A DNA stretch of 64,000 bases, taken from the NCBI GenBank assembly GCA_001769535.1, contig MEOH01000011.1:1-64000 (forward strand), in the 5' to 3' direction. Positions 17,168 to 27,409 of the stretch are shown here, one piece after another. The notes under the pieces were generated by a model. That model did not search any database, was not told where the DNA came from, and saw nothing but the letters and a program-made list of their open reading frames with translations. The position numbers and the translations under genes were made by a program. Position 1 is the stretch's first letter, and the number at the start of each line of letters is the position of its first letter. The stretch is from Bacteroidetes bacterium GWF2_38_335 (GTDB lineage Bacteria > Bacteroidota > Bacteroidia > Bacteroidales > GWF2-38-335).

Positions 17168-19645
17168 ATGAATAAAACATTTACTTTTTTCACACTAATC
17201 TTCATGTTGTCCATGATAACAATTCAAGCTCAACCAACATTTAGTGAGCCAAACGTGATTATTGAAAGTGGAACCACAGATGGTGCGCGTTCGGTTTATT
17301 CTGCCGATATAGATGGTGACAGCGATTTGGATGTGATTACGGCTTCATATAATGATGATAAAATTGCCTGGTATGAAAACATTGATGGTCAGGGAACTTT
17401 CGGTGTACAAAAAATAATTACCTTATCTGCAACTGGTGCTAATTCAGTCTGTTCCGTTGATATTGATGGCGATGGCGATTTTGACGTACTTTCATCTTCT
17501 TCAATGGATAATAAAATTACCTGGTATGAAAACACTGACGGATTTGGAACTTTCAGTACTACACATGTTATTTGTAATACTGTAAATAATCCCCAGTCAG
17601 TCTTTTTTGCAGACATTGATGGTGACAGTGATATGGATGTGCTTTCTGCTTCTGCCGGAGATGACAAAATAGCCTGGTATGAAAACACAGACGGAGCAGG
17701 AACATTCGGACCACAAATTATTATTTCGACTAATGCAAACGGAGCAACCTCAGTATATTCAGCAGATATTGACCTGGATGGTGATATGGATGTTTTATCA
17801 GCTTCTGTTGCTGACAATAAAATTGCATGGTATGAAAATACTAACGGAACAGGAACCTTCGGGATACAGAGGGTCATTACAACATCCGCTTACACAGCTT
17901 ACTCTGTTTGTTGCGCCGATATTGACGGAGATGGCGATTTAGACGTTCTTTCAGCTTCGGCGACAACTTATGATAACAGAGTGGCCTGGTATGAAAACAC
18001 CGATGGGGCAGGATCTTTTGGTCCGCAACAAATCATTTCTGTGATCGCATATGGCTCAAATTCTGTTTATTATGCCGATATTGATAATGATGATGATATT
18101 GATGTCCTTTCATCATCCTTTTGGGACAAAAAAATTGCCTGGTACGAAAATACTGATGGAGCAGGAACTTTCGGTGTCCAGCAAATCATTTCTGAAAATG
18201 CTGATGGAGCATATTCAGTATTTTGTGCTGATATTGACAACGACGGAGACATTGATGTGTTCTCTGCATCAAGTTCCGATGATAAAATTGCATGGTATGA
18301 AAACACCGACAGTGCCGGCACTTTCGGACCTGAACTAATGATTTCTGCTTTTGTTAACGGAGTAAATACTGTTTGTTCTGCAGATATTGATGGTGATGGA
18401 GATATGGATGTACTTTCTGCTTCACATTATGATGATAAAATTGCATGGTATGAAAATTTAGATGGTCTTGGAACTTTTGGGCCCCAGAAAATAATTTCAA
18501 TATTGGTCGAAAATGCTCAGGATGTCTGTTGTGCAGATATCGATAACGATGGGGATTTGGATGTGCTTTCTGCTTCCTATGATGACGACATGATTGCATG
18601 GTATGAAAATACAGATGGTGCGGGTACTTTTGGCCCTCAACAAACAATCACAAATCTTGTAAATGGAGCCCAATCGGTTTATTTTGCAGATGTTGACGAC
18701 GATGGCGATATGGATGTCCTTGCTGCCGGTTATTTAAGTGGCAAAATATCATGGTTCGAAAATACAGATGGAACAGGAGTATTCGGCCCGCAACAGGTCA
18801 TTTCATCTTCCGTCTCCGGAGCTTATTCAGTATATTGTTCAGACATTGACGGCGATGGGGATATTGATGTGCTTTCTGCCTCTTATTGGGATGATGAAAT
18901 TGCATGGTATGAAAATACTGACGGCACAGGAACTTTTGGGCCACAACAAGTTATTACATCACTGGCAGAACGTGCAGTAGATGTCTACAGTGCAGATGTC
19001 GACGGTGATGGGGATATGGATGTTCTCTCTGCCTCAAGTTATGACAGTAAAATAGCATGGTACCAAAATACCGATGGTGCCGGAACCTTCGGATCCCAAA
19101 ACATTATTTCAACAAATGCTGTTGTTGCCCAATCGGTGCTTGCTGATGATCTGGATTGTGATGGAGATATGGACGTAATCTCTGCTTCAATGGAAGACAA
19201 CAAGATAGCCTGGTATGAAAATACTGACGGAAGTGGACTATTTGGATCTCAGAACATTATTTCTAATGATGCAAATGGAGCACGATCAGTCTATTCTGCA
19301 GATATTGATGGTGATGGTGATATGGACGTGCTTTCGGCTTCCTGGACTGATAACAAAATAGCCTGGTATGAAAATATTCTTGAAACCGGAATTGAAACAA
19401 TTGACCATAAAGACCTTTTTATTTACCCAAACCCGACAAACGGTATATTTACGCTTTATTATCCATTCACTATCAGTGAGTTTAAAATCATTAACATCAC
19501 GGGAAATGTTGTTTTATCATCATCAGACAAATTAATTAGTAAACCAACATTTCAAATAGATTTATCTGGCTATGAAAGTGGAATTTATTTCATCCTTATA
19601 CAAACAGATAATCAAATTGTTACAGAGAAGATAATAAAAGAATAA
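17168..19645 (+). CDS. VCBS/FG-GAP 14-repeat T9SS-secreted protein (1)
   Basis: 825 aa. The signal peptide ends at TIQAQ. Fourteen units of about 51 aa follow (about 35-735), each with a Ca-binding-type D-x-D-x-D-x-D loop (ADIDGDGDMDVLSAS), a KIAWYEN strand and an 'NTDGaGTFGpQ.I' strand. The C-terminal T9SS type A domain (about 750-825) contains IYPNPTNGIF and ESGIYFILIQ. VCBS/FG-GAP units form blades of seven-bladed propellers as in integrin alpha, so 14 suggests two propellers (inference). The gene is followed after 25 bp by a paralogue and probably shares its transcript. The ligand is unknown. The variants used here (GPQ, NTDGAG) differ from those of the paralogues at 22622 and 41246. Confidence 0.92.
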   Translation: MNKTFTFFTLIFMLSMITIQAQPTFSEPNVIIESGTTDGARSVYSADIDGDSDLDVITASYNDDKIAWYENIDGQGTFGVQKIITLSATGANSVCSVDIDGDGDFDVLSSSSMDNKITWYENTDGFGTFSTTHVICNTVNNPQSVFFADIDGDSDMDVLSASAGDDKIAWYENTDGAGTFGPQIIISTNANGATSVYSADIDLDGDMDVLSASVADNKIAWYENTNGTGTFGIQRVITTSAYTAYSVCCADIDGDGDLDVLSASATTYDNRVAWYENTDGAGSFGPQQIISVIAYGSNSVYYADIDNDDDIDVLSSSFWDKKIAWYENTDGAGTFGVQQIISENADGAYSVFCADIDNDGDIDVFSASSSDDKIAWYENTDSAGTFGPELMISAFVNGVNTVCSADIDGDGDMDVLSASHYDDKIAWYENLDGLGTFGPQKIISILVENAQDVCCADIDNDGDLDVLSASYDDDMIAWYENTDGAGTFGPQQTITNLVNGAQSVYFADVDDDGDMDVLAAGYLSGKISWFENTDGTGVFGPQQVISSSVSGAYSVYCSDIDGDGDIDVLSASYWDDEIAWYENTDGTGTFGPQQVITSLAERAVDVYSADVDGDGDMDVLSASSYDSKIAWYQNTDGAGTFGSQNIISTNAVVAQSVLADDLDCDGDMDVISASMEDNKIAWYENTDGSGLFGSQNIISNDANGARSVYSADIDGDGDMDVLSASWTDNKIAWYENILETGIETIDHKDLFIYPNPTNGIFTLYYPFTISEFKIINITGNVVLSSSDKLISKPTFQIDLSGYESGIYFILIQTDNQIVTEKIIKE

Positions 19646-19670
19646 TTATTGAAATCAAATTAAAAAAATT

Positions 19671-22130
19671 ATGCGCAAAAAGTTAGAATTTTTCATAATA
19701 GGTATCACCCTTTTTCAACTATCAATACAAGCCCAAACTACTTTTGGAGACCAAAATGTGATAGTTGAAAACGGAGCTATCATTCTTCCATACGCTACAG
19801 TTTCTGTTGATCTGGACAACGATGGAGATATGGACGTGCTTTCTGCTTCCTATTATGAAAATAAAATTGCATGGTACGAAAATACAGATGGGAATGGAAA
19901 TTTCGGGTCTCAAAACATTATTTCCATAGCTGCTAATGGAGCATATTCGGTATGTTCAGCTGACCTTGATGGTGATGGAGATAAGGACGTGCTTTCTGCT
20001 TCCCGATTTGACAACAAAATAGCATGGTATGAAAATACTGATGGAAACGGGACTTTTGGAGATCAAAAAGTAATTACCATTAACGCTGATGGTGCAAGCT
20101 CTGTCTGTTCTGTAGATATTGATGGAGACGGAGATATGGATGTGCTTTCAGCTTCATATAATGATAATAAAATAGCATGGTATGAAAATACCGATGGAAG
20201 CGGGACTTTTGGACCTCAAAATGTTATTACTACTTTTACGATTCAAGCATTATCAGTTTATTCAGACGATCTTGACGGTGATGGAGATATGGACGTGCTT
20301 TCTGCTTCTAAGGAGGACCATAAAATTGCATGGTATGAAAATATTGATGGATTTGGCACTTTCGGATCTCAAAATGTTATTACAACCTCTTTAAGTGATG
20401 CATACTCAGTCTATTCTGCCGATCTTGACGGTGATGGGGACAAAGACGTGCTTTCTGCTTCCTGGTCCGGAAGTAATATTGGATGGTATGAGAATTTGGA
20501 TGGAAATGGAACTTTCAGTACTCAACAAATAATTTCAACCGCTGCGGTTGGTGCAACTTCAGTATATTCTGCCGATGTTGACGGTGATGGAGATATGGAC
20601 GTTCTTTCTGCTTCTTCTGCTGACAGCAAATTTGCCTGGTATGAAAACACTGATGGAAATGGCACTTTCGGGTCTCAAAATGTCATCGCCACTTCTGTTA
20701 GTGTTGCAATGTCAATCTTTTGTTCAGATATTGACAGTGACGGAGATCTGGATGTGATTTCTGCTTCTACATTAAACGACAACATCTCCTGGTATGAAAA
20801 TACTGATGGAAACGGAATTTTCGGCATAGAGCATATCATTACTATTATTATTGATGGTGCACGGTGTGTGCATTCTGCGGATATTGATGGTGATGGAGAT
20901 ATGGACATGCTTTCTGCTTCTGTTAATGACAATAAAATAGCATGGTATGAAAATACTAATGGAGATGGAGCTTTCGGACCTCAAAAAGTTATTACTACTT
21001 CTGTCAATGGGGTTTGCTCAATTTATTGTACAGACCTTGACGGAGATGGAGATATAGATATACTTTCTGCTTCATCTGATGACGACAAAATTGCCTGGTA
21101 TGAAAATATCGATGGAAACGGGTCTTACAGCATTCAACAAGTCATAACTTCTGTTGCCAATGGAGCACAATGTGTATCTTCAGCTGATCTTGATGGCGAT
21201 GGAGACATGGATGTTCTTTCAGCTTCTAAAGATGACGACAAAATTGCCTGGTTTGAAAATATTGACGGATATGGAACTTTCAGTTTTCAACAAATCATTT
21301 CAACGGCTGCCAATAGTCCTCGCTCAGTTAATTGTGCCGATCTTGACGGTGATGGAGATCTGGATGTGATTTCTGCTTCTTATCAGGACGACAAAATTGC
21401 CTGGTATGAGAACACAGACGGATTCGGAACTTTTGGAACTCAAAATGTTGTTACTACATTAGCCGATGCTGCACACTCAATAAATTCTGCTGACCTTGAT
21501 GGCGATGGAGACATTGATTTACTTTCTGCTTCATATTATGACGACAAAATTGCATGGTATGAAAATGTAGATGGAAATGGAACGTTTGGAGTTCAGCAAA
21601 TCATTTCAACTTTAGCAGATTATGCTGTCTCAATATTTCCCGCTGATCTTGATGGAGATGGTGATATGGATGTGCTTTCTGCTTCAAAAGGGGACGACAA
21701 AATTGCCTGGTATGAAAACACAGATGGAAACGGAGCTTTCGGGCCTCAACAAGCTATTACTACAATTGCAGATTTTGCAATGTCAGTCTATTCTGCTGAC
21801 ATTGATGGCGATGGTGATATGGATGTGCTTTCTGCTTCAGTTGATGACGACAAAATAGCCTGGTATGAGAATTTACTTGTAACCGGAATTGAAACAATAC
21901 AACAAAACAGCATTTCAATTTATCCCAATCCCACAAACGGCGAATTCACAATAAAAACAAATGAAATGCAAAGGATTGATATTTTCAATTTAAATGGACA
22001 GCTTATAAATCAGACCGAAGCAATGAAAGATGAAATGAAAATTGATTTGAACGGAAATTCAAAGGGTATTTACACTGTAAAAGTAATTACATCAAAGGGA
22101 ACTTCGGTTCATAAAGTAGTTGTGGAGTAA
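19671..22130 (+). CDS. VCBS/FG-GAP 14-repeat T9SS-secreted protein (2)
   Basis: 819 aa. Signal peptide MRKKLEFFIIGITLFQ to SIQAQ, fourteen 51-aa VCBS units, each with the D-x-D-G-D-x-D loop, and a type A sorting domain from about residue 749 (IYPNPTNGEF). The C-terminal 75 residues are nearly the same as those of the protein at 41246-43864 (RIDIFNLNGQL, NGNSKGIYTVKVITSKG, HKVVVE). The similarity continues through the stop codon into a downstream hairpin and a phage-like gene remnant, so the two loci share ancestry as a whole segment. It is probably the second gene of an operon with 17168-19645. Confidence 0.92.
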   Translation: MRKKLEFFIIGITLFQLSIQAQTTFGDQNVIVENGAIILPYATVSVDLDNDGDMDVLSASYYENKIAWYENTDGNGNFGSQNIISIAANGAYSVCSADLDGDGDKDVLSASRFDNKIAWYENTDGNGTFGDQKVITINADGASSVCSVDIDGDGDMDVLSASYNDNKIAWYENTDGSGTFGPQNVITTFTIQALSVYSDDLDGDGDMDVLSASKEDHKIAWYENIDGFGTFGSQNVITTSLSDAYSVYSADLDGDGDKDVLSASWSGSNIGWYENLDGNGTFSTQQIISTAAVGATSVYSADVDGDGDMDVLSASSADSKFAWYENTDGNGTFGSQNVIATSVSVAMSIFCSDIDSDGDLDVISASTLNDNISWYENTDGNGIFGIEHIITIIIDGARCVHSADIDGDGDMDMLSASVNDNKIAWYENTNGDGAFGPQKVITTSVNGVCSIYCTDLDGDGDIDILSASSDDDKIAWYENIDGNGSYSIQQVITSVANGAQCVSSADLDGDGDMDVLSASKDDDKIAWFENIDGYGTFSFQQIISTAANSPRSVNCADLDGDGDLDVISASYQDDKIAWYENTDGFGTFGTQNVVTTLADAAHSINSADLDGDGDIDLLSASYYDDKIAWYENVDGNGTFGVQQIISTLADYAVSIFPADLDGDGDMDVLSASKGDDKIAWYENTDGNGAFGPQQAITTIADFAMSVYSADIDGDGDMDVLSASVDDDKIAWYENLLVTGIETIQQNSISIYPNPTNGEFTIKTNEMQRIDIFNLNGQLINQTEAMKDEMKIDLNGNSKGIYTVKVITSKGTSVHKVVVE

Positions 22131-22150
22131 AAATAGAAAAATCGTTATGT

Positions 22151-22182
22151 AAAAAGCACTGCCAAAAAAAACAGTGTTTTTT
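22151..22182 (+). terminator. Intrinsic terminator after VCBS gene 2
   Basis: The stem arms AAAAAGCACTG and CAGTGTTTTTT (one G-T pair) enclose an A-rich loop and are followed by T/A-rich sequence, 20 bp after the stop codon. The same element is present in perfect form at 43885-43914. Confidence 0.75.
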
Positions 22183-22204
22183 CATTTATACCCTCTAAGC
22201 CCCT

Positions 22205-22532
22205 TATTCGTCCAAAACTACAACATCATTATTCGGGACACAACCATCATTCCCGGTGCGTAACTCGACATCGTCGTTCTCTATTTCAGCTTAAAAGACA
22301 CCATCACCATAGAATAAGAAAACCTTGAGGTTAAGCTTTATGCGGTTAATGATACGTTTTTTTGGACTGAACAGAAAGGCGACGCAGTGGTGGTGGAAAA
22401 GGAGGTAGTGGTTGAGATGGTGGCTGGGAAGAAAAACAATGAAACTATTTAAAATATTAATTGGGAAATACTTTTATTTGCATTGATCGGAATTATATTT
22501 GTAATCAAAATGATAATAATAAGTCATTTTGA
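22205..22532 (+). pseudogene. Decayed copy of the spanin-like lipoprotein gene
   Basis: It aligns with the distal two-thirds of the intact gene at 40693-41160, for example the counterparts of DTTIIPG, LKDTI, VNDT, GD.VVVEK and the C-terminal hydrophobic segment ending before TGA at 22530-22532. Three in-frame stops are present: CAA to TAA after IIPG, AAA to TAA near 'TI.E', and one before the TM segment. The 5' part with the lipobox is absent. Just upstream (22182-22202) lie about 20 bp of the 3' end of the zinc-ribbon gene family. The 3' end carries the promoter of the next VCBS gene. Confidence 0.85.
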
Positions 22533-22558
22533 TTCTTTAAGAAAATATTGTAAGTTTG
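22528..22558 (+). promoter_or_regulatory. Promoter of VCBS gene 3, starting at the stop codon of the spanin-like remnant
   Basis: TTTG (22528-22531), a 19-bp spacer, then TAAGTTTG (22551-22558): a full Bacteroidota consensus. It is near-identical to the promoter at 41156-41186 upstream of the paralogous gene. The start codon of the VCBS gene lies 64 bp further on. Confidence 0.75.
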
Positions 22559-22621
22559 ATAGTAATAATAGTGTTTAATATAATTTCATAGAAATAAAGA
22601 GTCTATAAAAAATAAAAAAGT

Positions 22622-25087
22622 ATGAGTAATATGGTAAAATTTCTAACACTTATTTTTACTGTTTCATTATTTTCATTACAAGCCCAAACTACTTTTGGTG
22701 ACCAGAATGTGATAATTGAAAATGGATCTGTCGATAATGCTTACTCAGTCTATTGCGCCGATCTTGATGGTGATGGAGATATGGATGTGCTTTCGGCTTC
22801 ACTTAGTGATGACAAAATAGCATGGTATGAAAACACTGACGGAAATGGAACTTTCGGAGCTCAACAAGTCATTACTACTTCTGCCGATCGTCCTGGCTCA
22901 GTCTATTCAGCGGACATTGACAGCGATGGAGATATGGACGTTCTTTCGGCTTCTTGGAATGATGACAAAATAGCATGGTATGAAAACACTGACGGAAGCG
23001 GAACCTTCGGAGCTCAGCAGGTTATTATTGATACTGCCAGTGTAAGTACCTCAGTTTATTGCGCCGACATTGATGGCGATGGAGATATGGACATCCTTTC
23101 GGCTTCTTGGGGGGACAACAAAATAGCCTGGTATGAAAACACCGATGGAAACGGATCTTTTGGAATTCAGCAAGTTATTACAACTGTTGCTCATGGTGCT
23201 CACTCAGTTTACAGTGTTGACATTGACGGCGATGGTGATATGGATGTGCTTTCGGCTTCTGAGGATGACGACAAAATAGCCTGGTATGAAAATACTGATG
23301 GAAATGGAACTTTCGGAACCCAACAAGTTATTACAACTGATGCCGATTATGCTCATTCAGTTTATGCCTCCGACCTTGATGGAGATGGAGATATGGACGT
23401 GCTTTCGGCTTCTTTTGGTGACGATAAAATAGCATGGTATGAAAACACCGACGGAAACGGAACTTTCGGAGCTCAACAAGTCATTACTACTGCTGCTGGG
23501 GCTATCTCAGTCTATTGCGTCGATCTTGACGGTGATGGTGATTTGGACGTACTTTCTGCATCTGGAGATGACAATAAAATAGCCTGGTATGAAAATACCG
23601 ACGGCCACGGAACTTTCGGAGCTCAACAAGTAATTACTACCATTGCCAATGGTGCTAATTCAGTTTATTCTACTGACCTTGACGGGGATGGTGATATGGA
23701 CGTGCTATCGATTTCATCTTATCTTAGTGATAACAAAATAGCATGGTATGAAAACACCGACGGAAACGGAACTTTCGGAGCTCAACAAGTCATTAATATT
23801 GCTGCTGATGGTGCTTTCTCGGTTTTTTGCGCTGATATTGACAGCGATGGAGATATGGACGTGCTTTCGGCTTCTGAGTTAGATGACAAAATAGCCTGGT
23901 ATGAAAACACTGACGGAAACGGAACTTTCGGAACCCAACAACTTATTACTACTTCTGCTGATTGTGCGAGCTCAGTTTTTTCTGTCGACATTGACAGCGA
24001 TGGAGATGTAGACGTGCTTTCGGCTTCTCAGTTAGACAACAAAATAGCATGGTATGAAAACACCGACGGAAATGGAACTTTTGGAACCCAACAACTTATT
24101 ACTACTGATGCTTATGCTTTCTCAGTCTATTGCGCCGATCTTGACGGCGATGAAGATATGGATGTGCTTTCTGTTTCTGTGGATCATAAAATAGCATGGT
24201 ATGAAAACACCGACGGCCACGGAACTTTTGGAACCCAACAAGTCATTACTGCTGCTACTAATGCTTCCTCAGTCTATTGTGCTGATCTTGATGGTGATGG
24301 CGATATGGATGTTATTTCGGCTTCTGAGTATGAGGCCAAAATAGCATGGTATGAAAACACCGATGGAAACGGAACTTTCGGAGTTCAACAAGTAATTACA
24401 ACTGCTGTCGATGATGCTTGCTCAGTCTGTTCAGCCGACCTTGATGGCGATGGAGATATGGACGTGCTTTCGGCTTCTTCTGAAGATGACAAAATAGCAT
24501 GGTATGAAAACACTGACGGAAATGGAACTTTTGGAACTCAACAAATCATTACCACTGCTGCCAATGGAGCAAAATCAGTTTTTTCTGCAGATCTTGATGG
24601 TGATGGAGATATGGACGTGGTTTCTGCTTCTTGGAATGATGACAAAATAGCATGGTATGAAAACACTGACGGAAGCGGAACCTTCGGAACCCAACAAGTT
24701 ATTACTACTGATGCCGATTATGCTCATTCAGTTTATGCCTCCGACCTTGATGGAGATGGAGATATGGACGTTCTTTCGGCTTCTTTTGATGACGATAAAA
24801 TAGCATGGTACGAAAATTTGCTCGAAACAGAAATTGAAACTATTCAACCCTGCAGCATTTCAATATATCCCAACCCAACCAACGGAATATTGATGATTGA
24901 AAACACTCAGTGGCCAATTTCAGGTTATAAAATATCAGACATTCTCGGGAATATCATCATTGAGTCTCAGCAAATCACAAACAAAACATCCAGTCAGATT
25001 GATATGTCCGGAATGCATAACGGTATATACCTGATAAACATTCAGACAAAAGAAGGAAATATCACAGAAAAGGTCATAAAGGAATAA
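22622..25087 (+). CDS. VCBS/FG-GAP 14-repeat T9SS-secreted protein (3)
   Basis: 821 aa. Signal peptide ends SLQAQ. There are 14 VCBS units of about 51 aa with very low divergence between units (most read NTDGNGTFGTQQVITT), which points to recent homogenisation. For example, the units around 23331-23460 and 24706-24815 are almost the same at DNA level. The type A sorting domain begins near residue 745 (IYPNPTNGIL) and ends ITEKVIKE, closer to that of gene 1 (TEKIIKE) than to gene 2, so tails and repeat bodies have been mixed. It is transcribed from the promoter at 22528-22558, which it shares in design with the gene at 41246. Predicted surface-exposed or released Ca-binding double propeller; ligand unknown. 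Confidence 0.92.
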   Translation: MSNMVKFLTLIFTVSLFSLQAQTTFGDQNVIIENGSVDNAYSVYCADLDGDGDMDVLSASLSDDKIAWYENTDGNGTFGAQQVITTSADRPGSVYSADIDSDGDMDVLSASWNDDKIAWYENTDGSGTFGAQQVIIDTASVSTSVYCADIDGDGDMDILSASWGDNKIAWYENTDGNGSFGIQQVITTVAHGAHSVYSVDIDGDGDMDVLSASEDDDKIAWYENTDGNGTFGTQQVITTDADYAHSVYASDLDGDGDMDVLSASFGDDKIAWYENTDGNGTFGAQQVITTAAGAISVYCVDLDGDGDLDVLSASGDDNKIAWYENTDGHGTFGAQQVITTIANGANSVYSTDLDGDGDMDVLSISSYLSDNKIAWYENTDGNGTFGAQQVINIAADGAFSVFCADIDSDGDMDVLSASELDDKIAWYENTDGNGTFGTQQLITTSADCASSVFSVDIDSDGDVDVLSASQLDNKIAWYENTDGNGTFGTQQLITTDAYAFSVYCADLDGDEDMDVLSVSVDHKIAWYENTDGHGTFGTQQVITAATNASSVYCADLDGDGDMDVISASEYEAKIAWYENTDGNGTFGVQQVITTAVDDACSVCSADLDGDGDMDVLSASSEDDKIAWYENTDGNGTFGTQQIITTAANGAKSVFSADLDGDGDMDVVSASWNDDKIAWYENTDGSGTFGTQQVITTDADYAHSVYASDLDGDGDMDVLSASFDDDKIAWYENLLETEIETIQPCSISIYPNPTNGILMIENTQWPISGYKISDILGNIIIESQQITNKTSSQIDMSGMHNGIYLINIQTKEGNITEKVIKE

Positions 25088-25130
25088 TCTTTCTTTCAGT
25101 ATGTTGTTATAAAAAAGTAAAACCTTGTTA

Positions 25131-25202
25131 CCCCCAAGGTCTGAAAGACCGTTCTGTATCAACATCGGGTGAAGCAAAGCGAAGCGCCGCGTAACCCGAT
25201 GA
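25131..25202. repeat. 72-bp structured repeat, copy 1
   Basis: It starts CCCCCAAGGTCTGAAAGACC and ends GTAACCCGATGA. It contains two potential hairpins: GGTCT/AGACC, and CATCGGGT paired with ACCCGATG around a GC-rich AAGCGAAGCGCCGCG core. It differs from copy 2 at only a few bases. Confidence 0.8.
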
Positions 25203-25221
25203 CCCCCGCCATCCGACAAAA

Positions 25222-25257
25222 AATCAGTCTAATCAGTCCAATCAGTCCAATCAGTGT
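25222..25257. repeat. Four tandem 9-bp units (AATCAGTCC type)
   Basis: The units AATCAGTCT, AATCAGTCC, AATCAGTCC and AATCAGTGT are directly adjacent, between the two 72-bp repeats. There are no spacers, so this is a microsatellite-like array and not a CRISPR. Confidence 0.8.
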
Positions 25258-25283
25258 CCCCCCATCAAAAAAATCCACTTCCA

Positions 25284-25355
25284 CCCCCAAGGTCTGAAAG
25301 ACCGTTCTGTACCAACATCATGTGAAGCAAAGCGAAGCGCCGCGTAACCCGATGA
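25284..25355. repeat. 72-bp structured repeat, copy 2
   Basis: Same length and direction as 25131-25202. The first arm of the large hairpin is changed (CATCATGT instead of CATCGGGT), so its pairing is weakened here. Confidence 0.8.
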
Positions 25356-25592
25356 AAACATCCTCAGATAATTAAAGTTTTCAGCTGCGGTGAAAAAAAA
25401 CCACAATCACCGCAAAAATGCGGTAAATAATTCGTGTATTCACCAAACCATCAAACAGATTGAAATAAAGAAACATGGAAGAAAAGCAATGAGTTTTTTC
25501 AAATATGGTCTAAACAATATTGCAAATGCTATATTTGACAGAAAAACAAATGATTACAACAATTGTGTTAAACTTTTGTCATGTACTTAGAA

Positions 25593-27317
25593 TTACTTAT
25601 TAACTATAATCTTTTTTAAACTATATCCATTAATTGATTTAATTTTTATAATATAGATTCCATTATTGCAGTTTTGCATATTAACTTTATGCTGATTTCC
25701 CTTTATAAAGGAATGATTAACAACCCTACCATTAAAATCATATATTTTGTATTCAATTAAATCTTTTGAATTTATTAAAAAAATTCCATTGCTGGGATTA
25801 GGAAATAATTCGGTAAAAGTATTGACATCGTATTCAATATTAGAAGATACTTCCTGCCTCATCTTGTGAACAAAAACATCCGTATACATACCAGATGCAC
25901 TTAGCGTAAGATCATCACCAGTAAATGGGTTAAAATTAACATCATTCATGTAAATCCCAGTGGTATAAATATTCCCAGCTAAGTCAACTTTAATATCATT
26001 AATCAAATCATCTTCGTTTCCACCAATTTGGTGAGCATAAATAAAGTTTCCTGCAGAATCCAATTTAAGTAAAAACATGTCTCCTCCATATGTATATGTT
26101 TCTGAAAGAATATATTCAGACCATGATGGGTCAAAATCAGCATCACCATAAAATTGCCCCCCAATATATGAATTTCCATCATTATCATTACAAATTGAAG
26201 TTGCGAATATTAAAATCTCACCTGAAACTTGTTTTACCCACACAAAATTTCCATTCGAATCAAGTTTTGAGACAAAAATATTATCTCCTGGATAACCATC
26301 AACAAGAAAATAACCTGATGGAGATGGATCAAAATCGGTTAATGATGAAATATCTCCTACTGTAAAAACATTATTAAAAATATCTGTAGAAATACTGTAA
26401 GAATAATTATCACTTTCACCGTCAAAGTATTTTGCCCACACAAGACATCCTAATGTATCATATTTGGCAATGAATACATCTTTGTTTCCATCAGGATCTA
26501 ATATGAATTCTTCTCCAGGATCAGGGTCAAAGTCGGTTTGAGAATAGAAATATCCTGTTAATAATAAATTATATGAATTATCAAAAACCATATCTTTAAC
26601 TACCACATCTCCAGAACTTGTTATTTGCTTAACCCATACATAATCACCAACTGAATTAAGTTTTGAAATATAAACATCTTTCCCTCCACTTGATATTAAA
26701 TCATATGTATTTAAAGGATCTGGATCAAAATCAGCTGTATCTTTGAACCAACCGGTTGAATAAACATTACCAAATTCATCAACAATAATTGATATTCCCT
26801 TGTCTTCATATTTCCCGCCAAATCTTCTTGCCCAAACGAACTCTCCATCTGAATCAAGTTTTGAAACAAAAATATCTGTATTTCCGGAAGATGTTAAATT
26901 AAAAACAGAATCAAAATCAGGATCAAAATCACCTGTCCAATAAAAACAACCTGTTGTAAAAACATTACCGTAATTATCACAATCAATAGAGTAGGAATTA
27001 TCTACAGCTGTCCCACCAAAACTCTTTGCCCATACAAAAGTACCATTTGAATCTAGTTTTGACACAAATACATCACTCATCCCATTTGAATTTAATTCAT
27101 AAATCGAAGCGCTAGGATCAAAATCAGCTGTTTCATAATATGTACCGGTGGTGTACACATTTCCATCAAGATCAATCGATAATGAATTCCCATAATTATG
27201 ACCTTCAATTCCACCCATACTTTTTGCCCATACTGTGTTTACATCCTGTGATTTGATTTTAATAGTTGTGGTAAGTACTATTGCCATAATCATAAATAAT
27301 GTAATTCTCTGTTTCAT
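25593..27317 (-). CDS. SBBP-type seven-repeat beta-propeller protein, T9SS-secreted
   Basis: The start is put at the ATG at 27315-27317 (MKQRITLFMIMAIVLTT... signal); an upstream ATG adds 12 unlikely residues. The 574-aa product has seven units, each with 'WAKS.GG', a DxDGNVYTTG strand, a DFDPS loop and a 'DVFVSKLDSNG.FV' strand, the pattern of the SBBP beta-propeller repeat. The last unit reads YAHQIGGNEDD. The T9SS type A domain starts near residue 504 (LFPNPSNGIF). It is divergent from the gene at 27476 and has its own consensus promoter. It is predicted to be exported to the surface; ligand unknown. Confidence 0.9.
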   Translation of the reverse strand: MKQRITLFMIMAIVLTTTIKIKSQDVNTVWAKSMGGIEGHNYGNSLSIDLDGNVYTTGTYYETADFDPSASIYELNSNGMSDVFVSKLDSNGTFVWAKSFGGTAVDNSYSIDCDNYGNVFTTGCFYWTGDFDPDFDSVFNLTSSGNTDIFVSKLDSDGEFVWARRFGGKYEDKGISIIVDEFGNVYSTGWFKDTADFDPDPLNTYDLISSGGKDVYISKLNSVGDYVWVKQITSSGDVVVKDMVFDNSYNLLLTGYFYSQTDFDPDPGEEFILDPDGNKDVFIAKYDTLGCLVWAKYFDGESDNYSYSISTDIFNNVFTVGDISSLTDFDPSPSGYFLVDGYPGDNIFVSKLDSNGNFVWVKQVSGEILIFATSICNDNDGNSYIGGQFYGDADFDPSWSEYILSETYTYGGDMFLLKLDSAGNFIYAHQIGGNEDDLINDIKVDLAGNIYTTGIYMNDVNFNPFTGDDLTLSASGMYTDVFVHKMRQEVSSNIEYDVNTFTELFPNPSNGIFLINSKDLIEYKIYDFNGRVVNHSFIKGNQHKVNMQNCNNGIYIIKIKSINGYSLKKIIVNK

Positions 27318-27350
27318 AGCTTTATAATTTGTGAAATGATATAACTTTAA

Positions 27351-27380
27351 CAAAGATATTAATATTTATAAATATCCAAA
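27351..27380 (-). promoter_or_regulatory. Promoter of the SBBP-repeat gene
   Basis: On the minus strand TTTG (27380-27377), an 18-bp spacer and TATCTTTG (27358-27351), about 33 bp upstream of the ATG. It forms a divergent pair with the promoter at 27410-27439. Confidence 0.65.
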
Positions 27381-27409
27381 AACAGCTTTCTTTTTTTTTC
27401 AAAAAAAAA

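Larger units (their letters stand above)
25088..25592. other. Intergenic region with short repeats, no gene called
   Basis: About 500 bp holding two copies of a 72-bp element and a 9-bp tandem repeat (listed separately). A possible plus-strand frame at 25390-25590 (66 codons, His/Lys/Asn-rich) has no recognisable motif and was not called. Confidence 0.5.

Noticed and set aside
25222-25257. Short tandem units resembling a CRISPR
   Set aside because: Units are 9 bp, directly adjacent and only four in number; no spacers and no cas genes.
25390-25590. Plus-strand 66-codon frame
   Set aside because: Low-complexity His/Asn/Lys composition, no recognisable family and no promoter; kept out of the gene list.
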